Of a stretch of 64,000 nucleotides of DNA, positions 1 through 10,100 are shown piece by piece. The DNA lies in contig JAOATF010000037.1 of assembly GCA_030158285.1 (NCBI GenBank), positions 1 to 64,000 of the forward strand. The letters are read 5' to 3'. The notes beneath the pieces are model-generated. The model saw only the letters and a program-made list of their open reading frames with translations. It made no database searches and had not been told where the DNA came from. The position numbers and the translations under genes are program-made. The stretch is from Hyphomonadaceae bacterium. Its GTDB lineage: Bacteria; Pseudomonadota; Alphaproteobacteria; Caulobacterales; Hyphomonadaceae. Within the stretch, counting starts at the first letter, position 1, and each line of letters starts with the position of its first letter.

Positions 1-2
1 GC

Positions 3-887
3 GTCAACCGGAAGAACATTATCGGCGTGACCATGCCGGGGTTTGCGACGACCGAGGGCACGAAGTCGAAGGCGCATGCGCTGATGGCCGAACTGGGCAT
101 CGATGCGCGCGAGATCGACATCACGCGACTAGCCAACCAGATGTTGGCCGATCTCGATCATCCCTTCGCCAAAGGCAAGAAAGTCTACGACATCACGTTC
201 GAGAATGTGCAGGCGGGCCTGCGCACGGATTATCTCTTCCGGCTTGCTAATAAAGAAGGCGGGATGGTGGTCGGCACAGGCGACCTCTCCGAGCTGGCGC
301 TTGGCTGGTGCACCTATGGCGTCGGCGATCATATGAGCCACTACAACGTCAATGGCGCGGTGGCGAAGACGCTGATCCAGCACCTGATCCGATGGAGCGC
401 GGCGAGCGGCCACTATTCGGAGGCTGCGGGCGAGGTGATGCGCGCGATCCTCGCGCAGGAGATTTCGCCGGAGCTGATCCCCGCGGGCAAGGACGGCAAG
501 ATCCAGTCCACCGAGGACACGATCGGGCCCTACAACCTGCACGACTTCTTCCTGAACCAGACCATTCGCTGGGGCGCCAATCCCGCGCGCATTGCCTTCC
601 TGGCGCATGCGGCGTGGGGCGATGCCAAGACAGGCGAATGGCCCGCGCACGTGGCGGACAAGGATTGCGTCGCCTACGACATGGCCGTGATCGTGAAGTG
701 GCTCGAGGTGTTCACGAAGCGCTTCTACCAGACCAGCCAGTTCAAGCGTTCGGCCGTGCCCAACGGCCCGAAGGTCACATCCGGCGGCGCCCTCTCCCCG
801 CGCGGCGACTGGCGCATGCCATCGGATTCCAGCGCGGCGCCATGGCTGGACGAGATCGCGAAGCTGAAGGCGCAGCTGGGGCTCTGA
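3..887 (+). CDS. nadE: NAD(+) synthase, C-terminal part (5' truncated by window edge)
   Basis: Frame open from window start ([32 protein letters not shown]); NAD synthase motifs MPGFATT and [27 protein letters not shown]. Confidence 0.92.
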   Translation, partial: VNRKNIIGVTMPGFATTEGTKSKAHALMAELGIDAREIDITRLANQMLADLDHPFAKGKKVYDITFENVQAGLRTDYLFRLANKEGGMVVGTGDLSELALGWCTYGVGDHMSHYNVNGAVAKTLIQHLIRWSAASGHYSEAAGEVMRAILAQEISPELIPAGKDGKIQSTEDTIGPYNLHDFFLNQTIRWGANPARIAFLAHAAWGDAKTGEWPAHVADKDCVAYDMAVIVKWLEVFTKRFYQTSQFKRSAVPNGPKVTSGGALSPRGDWRMPSDSSAAPWLDEIAKLKAQLGL

Positions 888-1015
888 CCCGGAGACTGTC
901 TCAGGACAGGCACCTGATTGCGAGGCGAAGCTCGGTTCATCAGGACTTTGCATCGCGGTTCGCCGTATCGCACATGCGCGCTTGGCAGTATGCATCTGCC
1001 CGCTAGATCAACAGC

Positions 1016-3727
1016 ATGTCCGAGCAGACCATCATGGAAACCGACGCAGAAGAACAGCGCGCGATCGTTCGCATGCTCGGGGCCGTGCTTGGCGATGTGA
1101 TCCGCGAGCAGGATGGCGAGGCTGTGTTCCAGCAGATCGAGATGATCCGGCGCGCATCTGTCGGGTTTCACCGTGAGCCGTCGGAGAGCGCAGCCGCCCT
1201 GCTCTCCACGCAGCTGGGCAAGCTGAGCGTTGCGGAGGCGGTGCGTTTCGTTCATTCGTTCACGACCTTCCTGCAGGTGACGAACCTGGCGGAAGATCAT
1301 GTGCAGCGCCGCCGGGGTCGCGCGGGCGACAAGCGCAACGATACGCTGGCAGGCGCGCTGCGCTCGCTGGCGAAGCCGGAGGCGGCGCTGGCTGTTCTGT
1401 CGCGCGGGCTGATCACGCCGGTGATCACCGCGCATCCGAGCGAGGTGCGGCGCAAGAGCGTGCGCGACCATCAGGCGGCGATCGCGATCGATCTGGATGC
1501 GCTGGACCGCGCGGCCTCTGCCATGGAGCGCGCTGACGCCGAGATGGACCTGCGGCGGCAGGTGTCGATCTTGTGGCGGACGCGGCTGCTGCGGAATTTC
1601 CGGATCGCGGTGGATGACGAGATCGAGAACGCGGTCTCGTACTTCGAGCGCAGCTTTGTGCCGGCCATCCCGGCGCTCTATGCGCACTGGGAAGACCTGC
1701 TTGGCATCGATACGCCGGATGCGACCAAAGGCCTGCGCAGCTTCCTGCGACTTGGCTCGTGGGTGGGTGGCGACCGGGACGGCAACCCCAATGTCGAAGG
1801 CCGCACGATGCGGCAGGCGTTGTCGCGACAGGCGGCAGTCATCCTGCGCTTCTATCTGGACGAGACGCATGCGCTGGGCGCGGAGCTGTCGCTGTCATCG
1901 CGCTTTACCGGGGTGACGCAGGAGTTGCTCGATCTCGCCGACCGCGCAGGCGATGGCTCGGCGCAGCGGACGGACGAGCCCTATCGCCGGGCGCTGTCGG
2001 GGATCTATGCGCGGCTGGCGGCGACGCTGGACGCACTGACCGGGGAGCAGCCGGGCAAGGCGCCGACGGTGAAGGGCGAGCGGTATGGCGATCCGATGCA
2101 ACTGAAGGCGGACCTGGTGGTGATCCATCAGTCGCTGCTGAAGCATCAGGGCAAGTCGTTCCGGCGCGGGCCGCTGGCAAGGCTGATCCGGGCGGTGGAT
2201 GTGTTTGGCTTCCATCTGGCGACGCTGGACATGCGGCAGAACTCGGCTGTGCATGCGCGGGTGGCGGCGGAGCTGCTGAAGGCGGCGGGCGTGGTTGAGG
2301 ATTACGCCAGGCTGGACGAGGCCAAGCGGTGCGAGCTGCTGGTCCGCGAGCTGGGCCACTGGCGGCTGCTGGGCTCGCCGTTTGCGACCTACACCGATGA
2401 GACACGCAAGGAGCTTGAGACGCTGAAGGCGGCGGCGGATGTGCGGCGGCAGTACGGGCCGACATCGCTGCGCAACTATATCATCTCGAATACGCAGTCG
2501 GTGTCTGACCTGCTCGAGGTTTACCTGCTGCTGAAGGAAGTCGGGCTGTTCCATCCGGGGGAGACGCCGCGGACGGAGATATTTGCGGAGCCTCTGTTCG
2601 AGACCATCGGCGACCTGCGCGCGGCGCCGGAGACCATGGCGCGGTATCTCGCCCTGCCCCTCGTGCGCCAGCTGCATGGCGAGGCGGGCTTTCAGGAAGT
2701 GATGATCGGGTATTCGGACTCGAACAAGGATGGCAGCTACCTGACCTCCATCTGGGAGCTGCAGAAGGCGTCGCGGGCGCTGCATAAGGTGACGACCGAC
2801 GCGAAGCTGCGGTTACAGCTGTTCCACGGGCGCGGCGGCGCGGTGGGGCGTGGCGGCGGGTCGAGCTTCGAGGCGCTGTTGGCGCAACCGGAAGGCACGG
2901 TGGACGGCCGCATCCGCATTACTGAGCAAGGCGAGGTGGTGGCCAACAAGTATGGCGATCCGGAGCTGACGCGACAGAGCCTCGAGACGCTGACGGCGGG
3001 GGTGGTGATCGCCTCGCTGGCGCGACCGAAGGAAGAGGATGCGGCGCGGCGGGGCGATACGATGGACACGCTCTCGCAGGCAGCGATGCAGGCTTATCGC
3101 CGGCTGGTCTACGAGACGCCGGGGTTCGTGGAGTATTTCTACGACGCGACGCCGATCACCGAGATTGCAGACCTCAATATCGGCAGCCGTCCGACATCGC
3201 GGCAGGCGACGCGCAGCATCGAGGGCCTGCGCGCGATCCCATGGGTGTTCTCGTGGGCGCAGTCGCGGGCGATGCTGCCGGGCTGGTACGGGTTCGGATC
3301 GGCGGTGAAGGAGTCGGGGATCGATCTCGCGCTGCTGAAGGAGCTCTATGCATCGTGGCCGTTCTTTACCTCCGCTGTCGCCAACATGGAGATGGTGATG
3401 GTGAAGTCCGACATGTCGATCGCCGGGCGCTATGCCGGGCTGGTGAAGGACCGGGCACTGGCAACGAAAGTGTTCGGGGCGATCTCGTCCGAATGGCGCC
3501 TGACGCACGACACGCTGCTCAGCATCACCGGCCAGTCAGAGCTGCTGGAGAAAAGCCCGGACCTCGCAGCCGCGATCCGCTCCCGCCTGCCCTATATCGA
3601 CCCCTTGAACCACCTGCAGATCGAGCTGATCGCGCGCCGCCGGGCGGGCGATGAGAGCGAGGCGGTGCGCGAGGGCATCCTGCTGGCGATCAACGGGGTT
3701 GCGGCCGGACTGCGCAATACGGGCTGA
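1016..3727 (+). CDS. ppc: Phosphoenolpyruvate carboxylase
   Basis: 903 aa; TAHPSEVRRKSV, GGDRDGNPNV, MIGYSDSNKDGSYLTS, FHGRGGAVGRGGG and C-terminal RNTG motifs. Confidence 0.97.
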   Translation: MSEQTIMETDAEEQRAIVRMLGAVLGDVIREQDGEAVFQQIEMIRRASVGFHREPSESAAALLSTQLGKLSVAEAVRFVHSFTTFLQVTNLAEDHVQRRRGRAGDKRNDTLAGALRSLAKPEAALAVLSRGLITPVITAHPSEVRRKSVRDHQAAIAIDLDALDRAASAMERADAEMDLRRQVSILWRTRLLRNFRIAVDDEIENAVSYFERSFVPAIPALYAHWEDLLGIDTPDATKGLRSFLRLGSWVGGDRDGNPNVEGRTMRQALSRQAAVILRFYLDETHALGAELSLSSRFTGVTQELLDLADRAGDGSAQRTDEPYRRALSGIYARLAATLDALTGEQPGKAPTVKGERYGDPMQLKADLVVIHQSLLKHQGKSFRRGPLARLIRAVDVFGFHLATLDMRQNSAVHARVAAELLKAAGVVEDYARLDEAKRCELLVRELGHWRLLGSPFATYTDETRKELETLKAAADVRRQYGPTSLRNYIISNTQSVSDLLEVYLLLKEVGLFHPGETPRTEIFAEPLFETIGDLRAAPETMARYLALPLVRQLHGEAGFQEVMIGYSDSNKDGSYLTSIWELQKASRALHKVTTDAKLRLQLFHGRGGAVGRGGGSSFEALLAQPEGTVDGRIRITEQGEVVANKYGDPELTRQSLETLTAGVVIASLARPKEEDAARRGDTMDTLSQAAMQAYRRLVYETPGFVEYFYDATPITEIADLNIGSRPTSRQATRSIEGLRAIPWVFSWAQSRAMLPGWYGFGSAVKESGIDLALLKELYASWPFFTSAVANMEMVMVKSDMSIAGRYAGLVKDRALATKVFGAISSEWRLTHDTLLSITGQSELLEKSPDLAAAIRSRLPYIDPLNHLQIELIARRRAGDESEAVREGILLAINGVAAGLRNTG

Positions 3728-3823
3728 AAACGGGGCATTCTGGCGGGCGGCGCCCTCAACCTTGCCTTTTCGCGGCGTCTGGGACATGAGGGGCCGGTTC
3801 AACGGCCAGTTTGCGGCCGGTTT

Positions 3824-3900
3824 GCACCCGTAGCTCAGCTGGATAGAGCGTTGCCCTCCGAAGGCAAAGGTCACACGTTCGAATCGTGTCGGGTGCGCCA
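3824..3900 (+). tRNA. tRNA-Arg (anticodon CCG)
   Basis: 77 nt; acceptor GCACCCG/CGGGTGC, D-arm TAGCTCAGCTGGATAGAGC, anticodon stem-loop TTGCC-CTCCGAA-GGCAA (CCG), T-loop GTTCGAATC, encoded CCA. Confidence 0.96.
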
Positions 3901-4036
3901 TTCGTCCATCAAAGTGGGCGCCATGGATGGCGGTTGCAGGCTTTATGAGTGTTTCGGACGCGACATCGCCCGGCGGGGCGCGCGGCCATCTCGTGCGCTG
4001 GCCTGAAAGCGGGCCGCGCCTGCCGATTGCGGCTCC

Positions 4037-4091
4037 AAAAAGAATGGAGCGGCGCTGACGAGGGTTTGGTGGATCCCGTCAGCGCCGCTCC
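4037..4091 (-). terminator. Candidate intrinsic terminator of the RTX-peroxidase gene
   Basis: Perfect 15-bp inverted repeat GGAGCGGCGCTGACG (4046-4060)/CGTCAGCGCCGCTCC (4077-4091), followed on the minus strand by ATTCTTTTT. Confidence 0.7.
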
Positions 4092-4186
4092 CACATGACG
4101 GATGACTGGTCGATCATCCGTCACATCCCGGCATTGCGACAGCAGGCGCCGGATCCACCGGGTGCGGATCCGGCGCCTGGACGTCT

Positions 4187-7100
4187 TCAGAACGGCACGA
4201 TGTCGTAGAGCGACGGCGCCATGTGACGAATGTCGAACGCCTGCCCGTCGAAGAGGCCTGGCGCGGGAGCTGCCAGCTCGACGGGGTTGACGACGTCCAG
4301 CGGCTGCAGGTGCGCGGGATCGACAAGCATGGTGCGGCCAAGGTCGTGACCGAGCGATGACAGGTCCGTGTGGAGCAGGAAGTCTGTCAGGTCCGATCCG
4401 CCAACGACGCCCAGTTCGACGCTGCGTGGCGCGCCCCGCGTGAGGCCGACATAGTCAGTCATCATGTCGCGCAGGGCCTGCCGGCTGAGACCGGACAGCA
4501 TGGCATCCAGGCCGTCGGACAAGCCGAAGGCCGAAACGGCCGCGCCATCCACGACGGGCGCAATGCCTGCGGCCGGCTGGGCCGCTGCGGTCGTGCGGAG
4601 ATCATTGGCGAGTACGCCTTTGATCACGTCCTGCGCGCGGACATTGCCGATGAACGTATCGGCGCCGCCATTCGAGTCGAACACCACGCGGTGAGCGGAG
4701 GTGAGGCCCGAGATGTCGATCGTGTCGCCCGCACCGGTGCCTTCCACCGTGATGGTGCTGTAGTGAAGGCTTGTCTGGGTGAAGTCACCCGCCACGATGA
4801 TCGTGTCGCCGCCGCTGGAGCCGCCGTCGATATTGCCATTGCCGTTGTCGGCCGTGACGTTGAGCGAATTGATCTTGATCTCCTCGATATTGTCGAGCTG
4901 GGCGATGATTGACCCGTTGCTCGTGCCATTGCGCGTGATCACGATCTCGGTGTTGGCATTGAGACCGGTCATGCCGGCCGCAAGCGCCGCCGCCCGCGTA
5001 TAGATGCGGAACGTCTCGGCGCCGTTGGCGCCCTGCAGCACGTAGGTGTCCGTACCGGCGCCGCCATCGACGAAGTCGCTGCCGTCGGTCGCGCCGGTCT
5101 GGAAGATGAAGTCATCTCCATCACCGCCATTCACCGTGTCGTTGCCGGCGCCGCCGACAAGGATGTCGCTGGCTGCGCCGCCGTTGAGCACGTCTGCGCC
5201 CGAAAGGCCGAAGATGGCCTGCGAGCCCGCCGCACCCGAGGCGCCGTTGAGCGCGGTGTTGGCGCCGTTGTCGCCGAGGACGATCGCGTAGTCGACAGCG
5301 CCGAAGCGCATGACTTCCACATTGCGGAGCGTGTCGGTCCCCTCGTTTCCAACGGTGTCGTTGAAAATGATGTCCGTTCCATTGGTTGTGATCGTGTAGT
5401 TCAGGAGGGACCCCGTAAAGTCGACGCGGTCAGTGCCTGCACCGCCGCCCAGGATGTCGTCACCGCGTCCGCCGGTCAGTACGTCGTCTCCAGCGCCGCC
5501 GTTGAGCGTGTCATTGCCGCGCCCGCCGTCGAGGACGTCGTCTCCGTCGCCTCCGAACAGCTGGTCGGCGCCATCGCCGCCACTGATGATGTCCTTGCCG
5601 GCCATGCCCAGGAGCTGGTCGGCCTGGTTGCTGCCGACGATCACATCGTCACCGCCGCGGCCGGCGAAGTTGACGCCGTTGTTGCTGCTTGCAGCACTAT
5701 AGTTCACCCCGACCGGCGCGGTCACCGCAGACTGGATGGTTTCGAGTTTCCCGGCGCCGTCTGTGAACGTGACAACAATGCGAAGCAGGTCACCGAAGTA
5801 CTGGCCAAGGTTCGTGCCCGGCGCGTCCGGCAGCGCAAAGCTGGCGGATGTGGCTCCGGCGATGTTGCTCCACGACGTTCCGTTGTTGTTCGATCTTTGC
5901 CATTGGTACGCGAACGGTCCGAGGCCGTTGAAATCGGCAATCGTAGACGTGTCGACCGTCAAGGTCTGCCCCTGAAGAGGCGTCATGTCGCTGATGAAGG
6001 CCGTTCCCGTTGCCGGCAGTTGCAGGATCTGGCCAAGCAAGAAGTCCTGCGTGCCGCCGTTTCCGTTCGAGAAGCGGAACTTCTCGACGCCGAGGACAAT
6101 ATCCTCGCCGTCACGGCCGGCCACTGTGTCCTTGACCTTCACAGCCACGATGGTGTTCGCGGAGAAGGTGTTGACGACAGACCGCGTCACGACGTCGAAC
6201 AGGACGGCGCTGATGACGTATTCGGACTTCTGGCCCGTGAAGGCGACCACGTCTGCAGCGCCGGCGACGCCGCCATCACCGATCTGGCCAGCCGACTCGC
6301 CGGTCGTCTGGACGACGCCGTTGCGCCAGATCTGGGTGATCTGACTGCCGCCGAGCACCATGTCCTTGAACATGGCGGACTTGAGCATCTCGGTGAGATG
6401 CTTCTGGTCGCCCCAGCTCACCGCGTCGAGAATGCCGTTGTGCTGCAGGAAGCCGGTGGCGCGGTGCGAAGCGCCATCGAAAGAGTCGCCATACGCACTG
6501 GCATAGGTGCCGATCAGCGTGTCGAGGCGAATGCCATCGCCGATGACGAGATCATTGCCCAGGCCGCCTGTCATGATGTCGTTGCCGCTGCCGCCGATCA
6601 GCCAGTTGCTGTTGTCGTCGCCGAGGAACGTGTCGTCGTTGCGCGAACCGATGGCGCCCTCGATACCGACCCAGGCCGGGAATTTCGGGTTACCATCAAT
6701 CGCCAGGGCCGGGTTCTGCTGCGTCGAGAAGTCGATCATCGCTCCAACAGGCGCGGCCTGCCAGTCGCTGAGATCGATCAGGTCGAAGCCGACGCCCTTG
6801 CCGTTCTCGCCGCGGTCGGTGAGGCCATCGCCGCCCATGACCTCGTCGCCGCCGCCGGTCAGCGATTGCGAGAGCGGTCCGGGCCGCAGGATGTCGTCGC
6901 CATCCATGCCGGCGACGATGTCCTGGTCGGCCTGCCCGACGATCAGGTCGCTGCCGCCATCGCCCCAGAGCAGGTCGCCCGTGACGCCGCCATCGATATA
7001 GTCATTGCCATCGCCGCCATGCGTGAAGGCGTCAGTGTCGCCGCCACCGAAGATGACGTCATCGCCGGCGCTGCCTGACAGCTTGTCGATGCCGATGCCG

Positions 7101-10100
7101 CCATCGACATAGTCGTTGCCTTCCGCACCGATCACCTGGTCGAGGCCTGCTGCCGCTGTCGCGCTCTGCCCGCCGAACAGCACGTCATCGCCAAGGCCAC
7201 CGTCGATCAGGTCGCCGCCGTCGTCACCATAGATGGTGTCTTCGCCGTCGCCACCGTAGAGACGGTCGATTCCGTTGCCACCGTAGATCGTGTCGCGACC
7301 GTCTTCGCCGTAGACGGTGTCGTCACCGCCCCGCGCGTAGATGAGATCGTCACGGTTGGAGGCGACGATGACCTCGTGAGATTCCGCACCGCTGTTAGGG
7401 GCGCCATCGAGCGCGAAGCCCGCCGCATTGCCAGACTTCGTATCAACGCTGGGCGTGCGGATGTCGCGGATATACTGCTTGCCGCCGACAGTAACAGCGT
7501 TGCCGTTCAGCGCCGTCGTCGTGCCGCCATCGCTGAAGATGCCGAGGTTCATGTTCGCGGCCAGCTGGGCAGCGTACTTGTGCTGGGTCTTTGCGTTGCC
7601 GTTTGTTTGCAGGCCCGCGAGTTCCGCCTGAGCGGCATTCAGTGCAGCAAGCGCAGCGGCTTCCGCAACAGCGGCCGTCGTGGCGGCATTGATCGCGCTG
7701 GATGCAGTCGTCGTTGCTGCCGCGAACGCCGCGTCTGCAGCTTCGGCAGCGCTAGCTGTCGCAACAGCATATGCTGCTGCAGCGTCGGCGGCCTGATCGG
7801 TCGCTACCGCAGCCATGTATGCATTCAGCGCAGGCGTTACGCCGGCATCGGCAGAAGCTGCAGCCGAGGCGGCCGCATGAGCTGCCGCCGCCGTTGCGTC
7901 GTCCGCAGCAGCTTGCGCAGCAGCGACCTGCAGCGCCGGAGCGTCTGTCGCATCGGCAAGCGCCTGGGCGGCAACAGCGGCGGCGTCGTCCATGGCAGCA
8001 GCGGTGGCCGCGGCCTGAAGAAGAGCCGCATCTGTCAGGTCCGCCACAGCCTGCGCATCGATCACGGCTTGATCGGCTGCGTTGGAAGCCACGACGGCGG
8101 TGTTGTAGAGGGTCTGCGCGTCATTCCGCACAACGGTTGCGGCCTCGATATCAACCTGCGGCGCGCTGTTCGCGATCAAACCGTCAAGCGTTGTCTGGGC
8201 AGCGGCGAGCGCAGTTGCAGCGTCAACTTCGGCTTGAGCCGCCAGAGCGGCGGCAGCCGCTGCATCTGCTGCAGCCTGATCGTCCGCCGCTGCTGACACA
8301 GCAGCCGCCGCCAGAGCCGCCGCATCGGACGCACTGGCCAGCGTCTGCGCAGCAGCCGCCGCAGCATCGGCGTCGGCAGCAGCAGTCGCAGCAGCTTGAC
8401 GTGCGGCAGCATCAGTTGCGTCTGCAGTGGCCTGCGCCGCATTCGCAGCGGCCTGGAGGGCGGCGGCATCCGTGGCATTCGCAACCGTGATCGCAGTCAG
8501 CAGTGCACCAAGCTCGGCCGTCGCATTGATGGCGTTCGCCTGGGCTTGGGCCGTGTTGGCAATTGCCCGAAGCGCCACAGCATCAGAGGCAGCTGCCGCT
8601 TGGGCAGTAGCAAGTTCGGCTGATGCAGATGCGACTGCTGCATTTGCGGCGACCGTTACCGCCTGGGCGCTATTGTAAGCGGCCTGCGCGGCATCCCGCG
8701 CCGATGTTGCAGTCGCGATATCGGCGGTCGCATCCGCCTGCGCTGCGAGATCGTAGTACTGGTCGGCGTAGGCGAACGCAGAGCCATTGAGGTAGCGCGC
8801 GCCGGTCGTGCGCTCGATGATGTCCTTGAACTGCTCGTCGATGATTTCCTGGCCGAAATTGATGTTGGACAGGCGCTGCAGATAGTACAACCGGTCGCCG
8901 TCCATCAGGCGGCCGATCTGGTCGACGAATATGGTGTCGAAAGTCTCGCCGAGCAGGCCGCCGGTGACGTGAACCTCGGCAAGGCCGCCGATCCAGCAAT
9001 CGATCTTCTCGAAGCCATCGACGCCGAACAGGTTCGCGTCGGTGTTGTTGATGAAGTTGACGGCGTCCTGGACCGTATAGCCCCAGACGTTGGCCGGATC
9101 GGATGCCAGCATCCCGTCATTGGCAAGCGCGAGGACGACCTGTGCGCGGCTGACATCGCCGTCGAACGAATACGCGGCGATGAAATTCACCAGGTTGTCC
9201 GGGTGGATCATGTTCGCGCCGAAATCGCCCCAGCTGGTGTAGCGGGTGAGCTGCAGCGCTTCACGCATGTCGTTGAGCGTTGGGATGCCAAGGTCGCGGC
9301 CGCGCGCGATGTTGATTGCGGCGAGGTCGAGCGGCTGGCCCAGCAAGCCCTGGTTGAGGGCCGGCGTCAGGAATTCGTCGATCTCGTTGGCCTGCTGGTG
9401 CGTCATGCCCAAGGCGATGGCCCCTGCCCCGATCTCGGCGAATTTTTCCGGGGAAAGGAATGCCTGCTCAAGGGCAAGCCGCATCACCGCGCCGGACAGG
9501 TTGCCGTTCGGATCCATGCTGTCGATGGATTCGCGCAGCGTGCTGTGGCCGAAGCGATAGGCCACCTGCGAAAAGTCCAGCGAGATGGTCGCGTTTTCAC
9601 CGGAGTTGTAGCCGACGAATTCATGCAGGTTCGGCGTGATCGTGCGGGCGAACTGGTCGACCGCCGTGTGCTGGTATTCCATTTCCACGGTCATCTTCGC
9701 GGCTTCGAAGACCTTCTCCTGGTCCCATGCGACGTCGCCGTTGGCGTAAACGTAGTTGCCGGCGGCGTCCTGGCGACCGGTGTTGACCTGCCAGTCGTGT
9801 AGCACATCATGATTATAGGCGCCGGCCTCATCGAGCGCGACTTCGCGTGCGTCCTGGGCCTTGATGGCTTCGATGATGTTGCGCGTCTGGTAGTTGTGCT
9901 CTTCGTGGAAGACGTGGTGCACGGCGGTGAGGCCGACGTTCTCGTTGACGCGGCCGTCGCCCGCGATGTAGTGATCACCCACCGCTGCCATCATCAGATC
10001 GCTGACCGCATCACGTACCTCGCCGCTGACCGGAATGATCGTCGGCCCAAGCGCCATCGAATTCTTGATGCTGAAGTCGCCGAAATTGACCCAGAAATAG

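Noticed and set aside
725-2785. Minus-strand ORFs (381 aa, 296 aa) over nadE and ppc
   Set aside because: Complement of confidently identified nadE and ppc; high-GC shadow ORFs.
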